This document shows, piece by piece, positions 16,979 to 25,825 of a DNA stretch of 64,000 nucleotides. The notes under the pieces were generated by a model. The model saw only the letters and a list, made by a program, of their open reading frames with translations. It was not told the origin of the DNA and did not search any database. The first letter of the stretch is position 1, and each line of letters opens with the position of its first letter. The stretch is from contig JALVUD010000037.1 in assembly GCA_027035765.1 (NCBI GenBank), positions 17,549 through 81,548 on the forward strand, in the 5' to 3' direction. The DNA comes from Campylobacteraceae bacterium (GTDB lineage: Bacteria > Campylobacterota > Campylobacteria > Campylobacterales > Sulfurovaceae). Position numbers and translations under genes: made by a program.

Positions 16979-17740
16979 ATGCTGAGGACCCGCATAATTC
17001 CATGCCTGCTTCTAAAGAATGAAAGCCTGGTCAAAACGGTCAAGTTCAAAAAATACAACTATATCGGGGATCCAGTAAATACTGTTAGGATATTCAACGA
17101 ACTGGAAGTAGATGAATTGATGTTTCTTGACATTACCGCGTCACTCGAAAACAGGAGCATCAACTTCTCTGTATTGCATGACATCGCCGACGAATGCTTC
17201 ATGCCCCTTTCGTATGGAGGGAATATCAAAACTCTTGACGATGCAAAAAGGGTATTTGAAATCGGGTTCGAGAAGGTTGTGATCAACTCCAATGCTTTTG
17301 GGGATCTGCGTCTGATCGAAGAGATCTCCGATTATTTTGGGGCGCAGAGTGTCGTAGGTTCCATCGATGTGAAAAAAAACCTGTTCGGCAAGGAAACGGT
17401 AGTCTCCCATCACGGGAGGAAAAAGCAGCATGCTGATCCGGTTGGATGGGCCAAAAAACTGGAAAAGGCGGGTGTGGGTGAGTTGTTAGTCACCTCGATA
17501 GACCGGGAGGGTACATGGTCGGGGTATGACATCGAACTGTTGAAAAAGGTGACCGACAGCGTCAATGTCCCTGTGATTGCCAATGGTGGAGCCGGAAGTG
17601 TCACTGACCTTTCCGATGTTGTCAAAAGAGCAAACGTATCAGCTTGTGCAGTCGGAAGCATGGTGGTTTATCAAAAAAAGGATATGGGAGTTTTAGTGAA
17701 TTTTCCTGATAAGAAAGAGTTGAACAGAGTTTTGAAATGA
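16979..17740 (+). CDS. hisF: HisF paralogue (TIM barrel) for sugar amidation
   Basis: The 253-residue barrel has the HisF start RTRIIPCLL, LMFLDITAS, PLSYGGNIKTLDDA and IANGGAGS, the half-barrel phosphate sites. In Wbp clusters this subunit pairs with HisH to channel ammonia to WbpG. The ATG at 16979 is one base after the HisH stop. In place of the usual catalytic DxxK of the first strand it has C and L (PCLLLKN), which fits a subunit that no longer makes imidazole glycerol phosphate. Confidence 0.88.
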   Translation: MLRTRIIPCLLLKNESLVKTVKFKKYNYIGDPVNTVRIFNELEVDELMFLDITASLENRSINFSVLHDIADECFMPLSYGGNIKTLDDAKRVFEIGFEKVVINSNAFGDLRLIEEISDYFGAQSVVGSIDVKKNLFGKETVVSHHGRKKQHADPVGWAKKLEKAGVGELLVTSIDREGTWSGYDIELLKKVTDSVNVPVIANGGAGSVTDLSDVVKRANVSACAVGSMVVYQKKDMGVLVNFPDKKELNRVLK

Positions 17741-19008
17741 TATTGAACAAAAGGATATTTTTAGGCTTTAGTGAAGTTGCCAATGTATATACTAATCTTG
17801 TTAAAGGATTTGAAAAACTAGAAATTGATCATTTGTTTATTACATACGGTGAAAATATCAGGGGATATAATTATAAAGACAAACCAACTGTTTATCAATT
17901 ATTATTCAATGGATTATCCTATAGGATTCTACATTCCAAAGGCCCTATTCATCGTTTTTACCAGAACTTACACGTCTTGGTTCGTCTTCCTCTTTTTATC
18001 AAGGCTATTATTAAATATGATGTATTTATTTTTAACTATAACTCCTCATTTTTTGGATTATATGATTTGCCCATATTGAAACTTTTCAATAAAAAAATCA
18101 TATATTGCTATTTTGGTAGTGATGGGAGAGCCCCTTATTTGAATGGGAACTATATTCTTGAAGACTATACCTTGGAACAAGTTTATGAAATCAGTAAAAA
18201 ATTGTCAAAAAAAAACAAAAAAATAGAAAAATATGCAGATTATATAATAAGTGATCCAAACTACTCGCAATTCTTTTCATCAAAATTAATAGATTTTCTT
18301 TATATTGGAATTCCTATGGATTTAAGCCACATAAAAGATCGAAATTCTAGCAACACTATGCGAAGCAATCAAGTTAGAATAGTGCATGCACCATCTACGA
18401 AAAAACAAAAAGGAAGCGAGTATTTTTCTGAGATCATTGATGAGATTAAAGTTGAAGGCTATGATATAGATTATATAGAACTCAACAACGTTCCAAATAA
18501 GGTGGTTTTGGAAAAATTGCTTCAATGTGATTTTGTATTGGATGAGTTGTATTCAGATTCTCCAATGGCTGGATTGGCTACAGAAGCCGCCTATTTTGGC
18601 AAGCCGGCAATTGTGGGAGGGTATGCAGATTTCAATAAAAGGACTGATGAAATACCACCAAGTATGTATGTCGACCCCACTGAAATAAAAAATGCGATCA
18701 TAAAATTAATTGAAGATGAAAAATTTAGAGTGGAACTTGGAAAAAAAGCTAAAGAATATGTTTCCAATTATAGAACACCGGAGATGGTTGCATCTAGATT
18801 TATAAAAATCATCAATGGTGACATACCTGATGAATGGTTTTTTGACGCCTCAAGTTCTGACTATATATACGGCTGGGGTGTTTCAAAAGAGGACCTTAGG
18901 GACTTTTTGAGAAGGTATCTTGACAAATACGGCAGAGAGGGCCTTTTCCTGGAGCACAACCCGAAACTGGCCGATCGTATCGAGGCTTTTGCGGAGGGGA
19001 GAGTCTAG
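17737..19008 (+). CDS. Glycosyltransferase-like protein, AT-rich
   Basis: The 423-residue protein has a GT-B type C-terminal half: RIVHAPSTKKQKGSEYF, DELYSDSPMAGLATEAAYFGKPAIVGGYADF and a C-terminal helix, so it is probably a glycosyltransferase adding one sugar of the glycan. Specificity is unknown. It is strongly AT-rich from its start to about 18880, then the last 40 residues are in normal-GC DNA, which suggests the imported segment ends inside the gene. The start overlaps hisF by 4 nt. Confidence 0.7.
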   Translation: MILNKRIFLGFSEVANVYTNLVKGFEKLEIDHLFITYGENIRGYNYKDKPTVYQLLFNGLSYRILHSKGPIHRFYQNLHVLVRLPLFIKAIIKYDVFIFNYNSSFFGLYDLPILKLFNKKIIYCYFGSDGRAPYLNGNYILEDYTLEQVYEISKKLSKKNKKIEKYADYIISDPNYSQFFSSKLIDFLYIGIPMDLSHIKDRNSSNTMRSNQVRIVHAPSTKKQKGSEYFSEIIDEIKVEGYDIDYIELNNVPNKVVLEKLLQCDFVLDELYSDSPMAGLATEAAYFGKPAIVGGYADFNKRTDEIPPSMYVDPTEIKNAIIKLIEDEKFRVELGKKAKEYVSNYRTPEMVASRFIKIINGDIPDEWFFDASSSDYIYGWGVSKEDLRDFLRRYLDKYGREGLFLEHNPKLADRIEAFAEGRV

Positions 19009-20208
19009 ATGGATCTGTTGATCATAGCTCCCAACGATTATGACTCACTGGTCAGGAAGGGCGTGCTCTACCAGTACGAGAACTATCGCGAGGGGGGCTA
19101 CTTTCGGAGAGTGATCTCTCTTTTCCCCTTTACCCGGGAGACGATGACCAAAGAGGAGGATGAGAACAAGATCTTCTTCCAGTACGGATGGAAGAGTGGT
19201 TTGGCGAAGCTCGACCGCTTCAAGGTAATGAAACTGTTCGGCTCCCTAGGCATCCTCTTCAGGCTCGCCTTCGTATTCCCGTTCGTCCTGAGAAAATACG
19301 ATATTCGGGTTATCCGGGCTTCGGATCCGTACCTCTCCGGGCTGGCGGGATGGTACTATTCCCGACTGCTGCGTATTCCGCTGGTGATATCTGTACACTC
19401 GGACTATGATCTCGGAGATGAATCAGGAGGGTTCACTTTCAAAATATTCGGATCAAGAAAGCTGGCAAAGAAAATAGAACATTTTGTTTACAGGAAGAGT
19501 CAGGCGATTTGGCCGATAAGTGAATATCTCATCGAAAGGATCCGAACTTCGTATGATGACCTTGCGGCCGAAAAGTTTTCGACGTTTCCCCATGGCATCG
19601 ATGTCTCCTTTTTTGACGATATCGAAGAGGTGGATATCCGCCAGGAGTTCGGCATCTCTCCGGACCATTCGCTGATCTCTTATGTCGCCAGGCTCTCAAA
19701 AGAGAAAAACTGTCTGGACCTTCCGTTGATCGCACGGGAACTGAGGAAATTCACGGAGGATTTTACGATCCTGGTGATCGGCAGCGGCAAGGAGTTTGAA
19801 ACAATCCGGGAGATGTCACGACGTTACGGACTCGAAAGGCATATAGTCATGGCAGGACATCAGGGCAGGGAGATCGTCTTTTCGGCCCGGAAAAGCGCCG
19901 ATGTCAATCTGTGCCTCCTTGACGGGTTCAGCCTGATAGAAGCCGGTCTCGGAGGCAGGCCTCTTGTGGCGTACGATACGGAATGGCACAGCGAACTGGT
20001 CCGTGACGGAGAAACCGGACTTCTCGTTCCGGTCAATGATTATCGAAAGGCGGCAGAGGCTATCATGAGATTTCTGGAAGACCCGGAATTGGCAGAATCG
20101 TGCGGGAAAAAACTCCGCGAGTTGACCATCGAAAAACATGAGATCTCCAATACACAGAAGAAAAAGAGAGCGCTCTATACCAAAGTGATTGAGGAATCCG
20201 AAAGATGA
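19009..20208 (+). CDS. Glycosyltransferase family 4
   Basis: The 399-residue protein has the GT4 pattern: ISVHSDYDLGD, FPHGIDVSFFDD, then the C-terminal domain with SYVARLSKEKNCLDLPL, MAGHQGREIVF, LDGFSLIEAGLGGRPLVAY and GETGLLVPVND. In the family the Glu of the EAGLGG-like motif contacts the sugar-nucleotide. It starts directly after the previous stop and overlaps wbpI by 4 nt. It is cytoplasmic or membrane-associated; sugar donor unknown. Confidence 0.85.
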   Translation: MDLLIIAPNDYDSLVRKGVLYQYENYREGGYFRRVISLFPFTRETMTKEEDENKIFFQYGWKSGLAKLDRFKVMKLFGSLGILFRLAFVFPFVLRKYDIRVIRASDPYLSGLAGWYYSRLLRIPLVISVHSDYDLGDESGGFTFKIFGSRKLAKKIEHFVYRKSQAIWPISEYLIERIRTSYDDLAAEKFSTFPHGIDVSFFDDIEEVDIRQEFGISPDHSLISYVARLSKEKNCLDLPLIARELRKFTEDFTILVIGSGKEFETIREMSRRYGLERHIVMAGHQGREIVFSARKSADVNLCLLDGFSLIEAGLGGRPLVAYDTEWHSELVRDGETGLLVPVNDYRKAAEAIMRFLEDPELAESCGKKLRELTIEKHEISNTQKKKRALYTKVIEESER

Positions 20209-21302
20209 GGATCGTGACTATCGTCGGGGCCCGCCCCCAGTTTATCAAAGCCGCTGCCGTCAGCAGGGAGATAGAGCGGCGCGACGGGGTCGAAGAGATC
20301 ATCGTCCATACCGGTCAGCATTACGATCAGAATATGTCCGATATCTTTTTCCGGGAGATGGAGATTCCCCTGCCCGCGTACAACCTCTCCATCAATGGAC
20401 TTTCGCAAGGAGCCATGACCGGTCAGATGCTGGAGAAGATCGAACCGATCCTGAATGAGACGGCACCGGACATCGTCCTGGTTTACGGAGACACCAACTC
20501 CACCCTTGCCGGGGCGCTGTGTGCCAGAAAAATGAATATTCCGATCGCCCATGTCGAAGGAGGACTGCGGAACTTCGATCTGAGTATCCCCGAAGATGTC
20601 AACAGGATCCTGACGGATCGCATCAGTGATCTCATCTTCTATTCGACCGAATCCGCTCTGCGGAACCTTCAGAAGGAGGGATACGACTCTTTTCCCGTCG
20701 AACTGGTACGCACCAGTGATCTGATGGCGGACACGGTGAAATACTATGCCGGAAGATCCCGCACCCACTCGTCGATCTGCCGGGATATGGGGCTGGAAGA
20801 GCAACGCTATATGCTGGTGACTGTTCACAGAAAAAGCAATCTCTCGGTGGAAAATATGCGGGAGATCATCTCCGCACTCAACGACATTGCTGTGAAACAT
20901 TCCCTGGTGTTCCCGATCCACCCCAACACCAAAAAGTTTATAGAATCCAACGGGATCGAAGTCTCCAAGAACATTCAAATCATAGATCCGGTAGGATACT
21001 TCGATATGCTGCAGCTGCTGGAGCGGTGTTCCTTTGTGATCACCGACAGCGGCGGGCTGCAGCGGGAGGCCTATCTGATGGGGAAAAAATCCCTGCTGCT
21101 GATGGAGTACACTCCCTGGGAAGAGTTGGTGAGCTTCGGTTTTTCCGGCACGACCCCGATCGAGAGAACGGCCATTCTGGAAAACTTCGATCGGATGATC
21201 GACGCGGAGCCCGATTTCAGTCGGGATCTCTACGGTGACGGTACTGCCGCCCGTACCATCGTCGATCATATTGTAAAATTCATAGAAAGCAGAAAGAGAT
21301 GA
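20205..21302 (+). CDS. wbpI: UDP-GlcNAc(3NAcA) 2-epimerase (WbpI/WecB-like)
   Basis: The 365-residue epimerase has GARPQFIKAAAV, TGQHYDQNMSDIFF, YGDTNSTLAGAL, HVEGGLRNFD, TVHRKSN and DSGGLQREAYLMGKKSLLL. In Wbp pathways WbpI converts UDP-GlcNAc3NAcA into UDP-ManNAc3NAcA, the last step after WbpA, B, E and D, all present upstream. A plain WecB (UDP-ManNAc) role is the alternative; the context favours WbpI. Confidence 0.85.
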   Translation: MRIVTIVGARPQFIKAAAVSREIERRDGVEEIIVHTGQHYDQNMSDIFFREMEIPLPAYNLSINGLSQGAMTGQMLEKIEPILNETAPDIVLVYGDTNSTLAGALCARKMNIPIAHVEGGLRNFDLSIPEDVNRILTDRISDLIFYSTESALRNLQKEGYDSFPVELVRTSDLMADTVKYYAGRSRTHSSICRDMGLEEQRYMLVTVHRKSNLSVENMREIISALNDIAVKHSLVFPIHPNTKKFIESNGIEVSKNIQIIDPVGYFDMLQLLERCSFVITDSGGLQREAYLMGKKSLLLMEYTPWEELVSFGFSGTTPIERTAILENFDRMIDAEPDFSRDLYGDGTAARTIVDHIVKFIESRKR

Positions 21303-21937
21303 TCCGTAACTTCAGAAACGTACTCGTCCTTGCCCCCCATACCGATGACGGTGAGCTGGGGGCAGGAGGAACCATCGCCAAACTGATCGAGCAGGGCGTT
21401 ACGGTCCACTATGCGGCGTTTTCCACCGCCGAGGCTTCGGTACCGGAAGGATTCGCAAAAGACATTCTCAAGACCGAGGTGCGTCAGGCCACCAGGAAAC
21501 TGGGGATCAAAGAGGAGAACCTCCTGGTCTTCAACTACGAGGTCCGGAAACTGAGCTATGTCCGGCAGGAGATCCTGGAAGAGCTGATCAGAATACGGAA
21601 CCGTCTGGCGATCGATCTGGTCCTGATGCCCTCTCTGAACGATATCCATCAGGACCATGTGACGGTGGCTCAGGAGGGGCTGCGGGCATTCAAAACGACT
21701 ACGGTCCTGGGCTATGAACTGATCTGGAACAACCTCTCTTTCAACACCACGTCCTTTGTGACACTCGAAAAACGTCACGTACTGCTGAAGGCGGAGGCGC
21801 TGAAAGAGTACAGATCCCAGGCGGGAAGAGACTATATGTCCGAAGAGTTCATCGTTTCGCTTGCCAGAGCGCGGGGTGTACAGATCGGAGCGGAATATGC
21901 GGAAAGTTTCGAGGTGATACGATGGGTCTTGAGATAA
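21299..21937 (+). CDS. PIG-L/LmbE-family deacetylase
   Basis: The 212-residue protein has the zinc-binding LAPHTDDGELGAGGT near the N-terminus and NDIHQDHVTV further on, the two conserved blocks of the family. PIG-L enzymes remove N-acetyl groups from sugars such as GlcNAc derivatives, so this may deacetylate a precursor before formylation or amidation. It overlaps its neighbours on both sides (4 and 16 nt). Confidence 0.82.
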   Translation: MIRNFRNVLVLAPHTDDGELGAGGTIAKLIEQGVTVHYAAFSTAEASVPEGFAKDILKTEVRQATRKLGIKEENLLVFNYEVRKLSYVRQEILEELIRIRNRLAIDLVLMPSLNDIHQDHVTVAQEGLRAFKTTTVLGYELIWNNLSFNTTSFVTLEKRHVLLKAEALKEYRSQAGRDYMSEEFIVSLARARGVQIGAEYAESFEVIRWVLR

Positions 21938-23079
21938 AAAATGCCGAGGCCTACGGGCTGGAAAAGCTCGTCTGTCCGATAAGCGGCACGCCATTGAGTG
22001 TCGGGATGATCGAAGAACATCACTCCGACAACGGGAAAAGCTACCTGAAAACGGGGTGTCTCTTTTCGGAAGAATCCGGTTTCATCTATCCTGTCATCAA
22101 TGGCGTTCCGGTCATGTTGACCTTCGAGACTCCGTTGAGCCGGGATTTTTGGGGAAAATACAAAGCGATGATCGAAACGCTGCCGGTGGAGGTCCGGCTT
22201 CCCGATCTGGACCCGATGCCCGGGGAACGGAGCATTCAGGAGACATTTACCGAAGAGTGGGGCGGTCTGGGAGATGACGATGTCGTCTTCGCCTATGACG
22301 AAGAGGAAGGGTACCTGCTGCACAAAGAGGTCTGGCTGCAGATGACACCCGAAGAGACGGATGCTGTTGAGACCGTACTGGATGTCGGGTGCGGATTCGG
22401 CAAGGAGGCCAGATATCTGTCAAGGATCTTTGGAAACGCTTCCGTCTATGCCATCGATCTGAATCTGGCGGTGATCGCCGCCGGGATCTCGCTGCTCGAA
22501 ACCGGGAAGATCACCCCTGTGGTAGCCTCTCTGTACAGAATGCCTTTTCAGGACGGCAGTTTCGACCATGTGCATTGCCAGGGAGTCATTCACCATACTT
22601 TTTCGACGAAAAAGGGGTTTGAGGCACTCGATCGAAAAGTGAAAGAGGGGGGAACCCTTTTCGTTTGGGTCTATGCCTGGGAAGACTCTTTCGGGGTACC
22701 GGGGTTCAGAGGTTTCCTGGTGCATACATATTATTTTGTTTCCCACAGGATTTTCAGGCCGATACTGAGCCGGGCCCCCGCATTTGTCAGAAATCCCGTC
22801 GTCCATCTGATCACCGTGATGTATCATCCACTGGTCAAGAACCGGGGACGGAACAAAGGACGCTGGAAATACGAGAATACGCTGCATGCGGTCAGGGATA
22901 TGTTTACCCCCATGTATGCTCATCGGCATCGGTTCAATGAGGTGTACCTCTGGTTTCAGGAGAAGGGGTACGAAAAGTTGAAATTTCAGTCGGCTTTGAA
23001 GTATCAGCAGTTGTTCGGGACAAGGATCATCGGAATAGGTTTCAGAGGAAGAAAAGAGCATGGCCCGCACAACGCATGA
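21922..23079 (+). CDS. SAM-dependent methyltransferase with Trm112-like N-terminal domain
   Basis: The 385-residue protein begins with a short zinc-ribbon-like segment resembling Trm112 (LVCPISGTPLS, then SGFIYPVINGVPVML), followed by a class I methyltransferase domain with VLDVGCGFGKEARYL, AIDLN and the CQGVIHHT segment. The rest is helical. It probably methylates a sugar or glycan group. It overlaps the next gene by 20 nt, the longest overlap in the run. Confidence 0.8.
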   Translation: MGLEIKNAEAYGLEKLVCPISGTPLSVGMIEEHHSDNGKSYLKTGCLFSEESGFIYPVINGVPVMLTFETPLSRDFWGKYKAMIETLPVEVRLPDLDPMPGERSIQETFTEEWGGLGDDDVVFAYDEEEGYLLHKEVWLQMTPEETDAVETVLDVGCGFGKEARYLSRIFGNASVYAIDLNLAVIAAGISLLETGKITPVVASLYRMPFQDGSFDHVHCQGVIHHTFSTKKGFEALDRKVKEGGTLFVWVYAWEDSFGVPGFRGFLVHTYYFVSHRIFRPILSRAPAFVRNPVVHLITVMYHPLVKNRGRNKGRWKYENTLHAVRDMFTPMYAHRHRFNEVYLWFQEKGYEKLKFQSALKYQQLFGTRIIGIGFRGRKEHGPHNA

Positions 23080-23983
23080 AGCTGTCACCGCCCGGGAGAT
23101 CGCCCGGTTTCTGAACAGTGAGCTGATCGGAGAGGACATGGTCATCTCTTCGCCTGCTGCCCTGGACAGGGTTCGACCCGGCACCGTCACGTTCATCAAA
23201 AATAAAAACGTAAGCGGGGAAAGGGATATTCCCTGTTTGTTCATCGTTCCCGAGAAGAGCGAGATCAGAGAGGGTGAGAGTGCTGCCTATATCAAAGTGA
23301 AAAATCCGAGATTGGCCTTTGCCAAAACCGTTGCCAAATTTTTCGTCGAAAAACCTTCGCGGGGGATCTCCGACAAGGCCTCGATCGATCCGGGGGCACA
23401 GCTGGCGCCGGGGGTTTCGGTAGGAGACTACTGTGTCATCGAAGAGAACGTGAAGATCGGACCGGGGACCTCTCTCGACCATCATGTCGTCATCCGGGCG
23501 GGTACCGTGATCGGAAAGAACTGCCGGATCGGATCGGGAACGGCGATCGGCCATGAAGGGTTCGGGTTCGATTTCGAAGAGGATGGGACGCCGGTACGTC
23601 TTCCGCATATCGGGGGAGTGGTCATTGGGGATGAGGTGGAGATCGGTGCCGGATGTACGATCGCGAGAGGGACGCTGAGTGATACGGTCATCGGGAACAG
23701 GGTCAAGATAGACGATCAGGTCCATATCGCCCACAACTGCGAGATCGGTGAGAAAAGCGTCATCACCGCCTGTGCGGAGCTGAGTGGCAGCGTCAAAGTC
23801 GGGGAGCGTTGCTGGATAGGCCCCAATGCATCGATCATCCAGAAGATTTCGATCGGAGAGCGGGCGCTGATCGGGCTGGGAGCGGTGGTGACGAAAGACG
23901 TGGAAGCCGGCAGAAAAGTGATGGGACTCGCGGCCATGGAACTACGTGATCTGATCAAGATCAAAAAAATGACAGGGCGCTGA
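23060..23983 (+). CDS. LpxD-like N-acyltransferase
   Basis: The 307-residue protein has an LpxD-type N-terminal domain (VTAREIARFLNSELIG, VTFIKNKN) and a C-terminal left-handed beta-helix with many hexapeptide turns, including HEGFGFDFEEDG, HIGGVVIGDEVEIGAGCTIARG and VHIAHNCEIGEKSVI with the conserved catalytic His. LpxD acylates lipid A precursors; within this glycan operon it could instead acylate an amino sugar. True lpxD usually sits with fabZ/lpxA, which are absent here. Confidence 0.78.
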   Translation: MARTTHEAVTAREIARFLNSELIGEDMVISSPAALDRVRPGTVTFIKNKNVSGERDIPCLFIVPEKSEIREGESAAYIKVKNPRLAFAKTVAKFFVEKPSRGISDKASIDPGAQLAPGVSVGDYCVIEENVKIGPGTSLDHHVVIRAGTVIGKNCRIGSGTAIGHEGFGFDFEEDGTPVRLPHIGGVVIGDEVEIGAGCTIARGTLSDTVIGNRVKIDDQVHIAHNCEIGEKSVITACAELSGSVKVGERCWIGPNASIIQKISIGERALIGLGAVVTKDVEAGRKVMGLAAMELRDLIKIKKMTGR

Positions 23984-23989
23984 GAACGG

Positions 23990-25825
23990 ATGTGCGGTAT
24001 CGTAGGCGTGATTGGGGCATTCGAGGGTGCGTCGGTCCGAAAAGCGCTGCAGACCATCGAACATCGGGGGCCTGACGCGGAGGGTCTCTGGCTCTGTGAC
24101 CTGGCAAAGGAGAGCGTTTCTGCGGATCTCACCGAAGGAGTGTATCGGGATCATCTCCTCTTCGGCCACAGGCGTCTGAGGATCATCGACCTGTCGGACG
24201 AGGCGAACCAGCCCATGGAATATGGGGACCTGGTCCTGATCTTCAACGGAGAGATCTATAACTATATCGAACTCCGGGAAGAGCTGGAGGGGCTGGGGTA
24301 CCGATTCGGAACGGAGAGTGACAGCGAAGTGCTGCTGAAAGCGTATGCCGAATGGGGTGAGGATTGTGTCCACCGTTTCAATGGAATGTGGGCCTTCGCC
24401 ATCTTTGACAGAAGACGCAGGCGCTGTTTCCTGTCCAGGGACCGTCTGGGGGTGAAGCCCCTTTACTACTGGCAGGAGGGCGGCTCCTTCTATTTCGCTT
24501 CGGAGATCAAAGCACTGCTGGCATTGGGGGTGGCTCCGGTAGCGAATCGGGAAGAGATCCTGCGGTATCTTGTATACGGGGTTCAGGAGTCTGCCAAAGA
24601 GACGATGTTCCGGAATGTTTTCAGGTTGCCTCCGGGATATAATGCGGTCTACGATATCACGTCAAGAGGCTTTTCGAAAAAGAAATATTTTGACCTCCGT
24701 GAGGTGACAGGAGACCACCATTCCGGTAAGGAAAAGGAAGAGGGGTACATTTCGAGGATCCGGGAAAATGTCGAGCGAAGCGTCAGGTTCAGACTGAGAA
24801 GTGATGTGCCGATCGGCATGGCTCTGAGCGGCGGGGTCGATTCCAATATCGTTGTCTATTCCGCACATCGGCACAACCGGCGAATGCATACCTTCTCCTC
24901 CGTCTATACTGAGGATGAATCGATCAACGAGACAGCCAATATCCGGACCACGCTCGATCGGCTTGAACTGCAGGGACATTTCGTGACCGTCACCAAAGCG
25001 GATATCTTCCGCTCCATCGAATCGATCGTCTGGCACATGGATGAGCCCTTCGATACCCTGGGGATCCTGGCCCAGAATCGTGTGTATGCCCTGATGAGGC
25101 AGGAGGGGGTGAAGGTCTCGCTGGACGGGCAGGGCGCGGATGAGACTTTCGGGGGGTATCCCACCTATATCCCGGTCTATATGCGTGAGAAACTGACCGA
25201 TCCGAGGGAACTCGGGAGTCTTTTCAGATGCGGTTATCTGACCCCCTCCAATCTGAAGATGGTCGCGATGTCGCTCTCACCGAAGTTGGCGGAAAAACTC
25301 TATTTTTTCAAAAGAGCGAAAAAGATCTTTCGCCAGGCTCCCTCCTTCTTGCCCGGCAGAAGAGAGGGAATGTTCGAACTCGCGGATCTGAATCGGAAAC
25401 TGGTCTATGACACCATGGAGTATCTGCCGGTGCTTCTGCGGTATGTCGATCGCAATTCGATGCAGTTCTCCATCGAGTCGCGGGGGATATTCCTGGATTA
25501 TCGTCTGGTCATCGATGCCCTGCGGATCCCGTCAACCGACAAAATAAAACACTGCTTCACCAAATATATTCTGAGGAAATCATTTGAAGATGTCGTCCCC
25601 CCATCGATCATCTGGGACAGGAGAAAACTCGGTTTTCCTGTTCCCCAGAAAGAGTGGATGGCCGATGCGGAGGTCGGTGCGTTTTTCGACGCGTACCTCC
25701 GGGAATCCCGGATACTTGAGGAGATGGGAGTGGAACTCAGGCAGGAGAGGACAAGCGATATCTATTGGCGACTCGTGAATGTGGCAATCTGGGAAAAGGT
25801 CTTTGAGGTGGGTATGGACCAATGA
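23990..25825 (+). CDS. Asparagine-synthase-like amidotransferase 1
   Basis: The 611-residue protein has the class II glutaminase domain (Cys2 in MCGIVGVIG, HRGPDAEG, FNGEIYNYIELREEL) and the ATP-PPi synthase domain with SGGVDSNIVVY, DEPFDTLG and DGQGADETFGGY. In polysaccharide clusters such proteins are thought to amidate uronic acids. It is one of three paralogues in this run. It starts six bases after the acyltransferase and overlaps the next gene by 4 nt. Real asparagine synthesis is less likely given three copies in one glycan operon. Confidence 0.88.
   Translation: MCGIVGVIGAFEGASVRKALQTIEHRGPDAEGLWLCDLAKESVSADLTEGVYRDHLLFGHRRLRIIDLSDEANQPMEYGDLVLIFNGEIYNYIELREELEGLGYRFGTESDSEVLLKAYAEWGEDCVHRFNGMWAFAIFDRRRRRCFLSRDRLGVKPLYYWQEGGSFYFASEIKALLALGVAPVANREEILRYLVYGVQESAKETMFRNVFRLPPGYNAVYDITSRGFSKKKYFDLREVTGDHHSGKEKEEGYISRIRENVERSVRFRLRSDVPIGMALSGGVDSNIVVYSAHRHNRRMHTFSSVYTEDESINETANIRTTLDRLELQGHFVTVTKADIFRSIESIVWHMDEPFDTLGILAQNRVYALMRQEGVKVSLDGQGADETFGGYPTYIPVYMREKLTDPRELGSLFRCGYLTPSNLKMVAMSLSPKLAEKLYFFKRAKKIFRQAPSFLPGRREGMFELADLNRKLVYDTMEYLPVLLRYVDRNSMQFSIESRGIFLDYRLVIDALRIPSTDKIKHCFTKYILRKSFEDVVPPSIIWDRRKLGFPVPQKEWMADAEVGAFFDAYLRESRILEEMGVELRQERTSDIYWRLVNVAIWEKVFEVGMDQ

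Noticed and set aside
16360..17740. Histidine biosynthesis genes hisH and hisF
   Set aside because: They directly follow wbpG inside a glycan operon and the HisF copy lacks the usual catalytic Asp of the first strand, so a sugar amidation role fits better.
23060..23983. Housekeeping lpxD
   Set aside because: Kept only as LpxD-like: the usual lipid A neighbours are missing and the gene is embedded in the glycan run.
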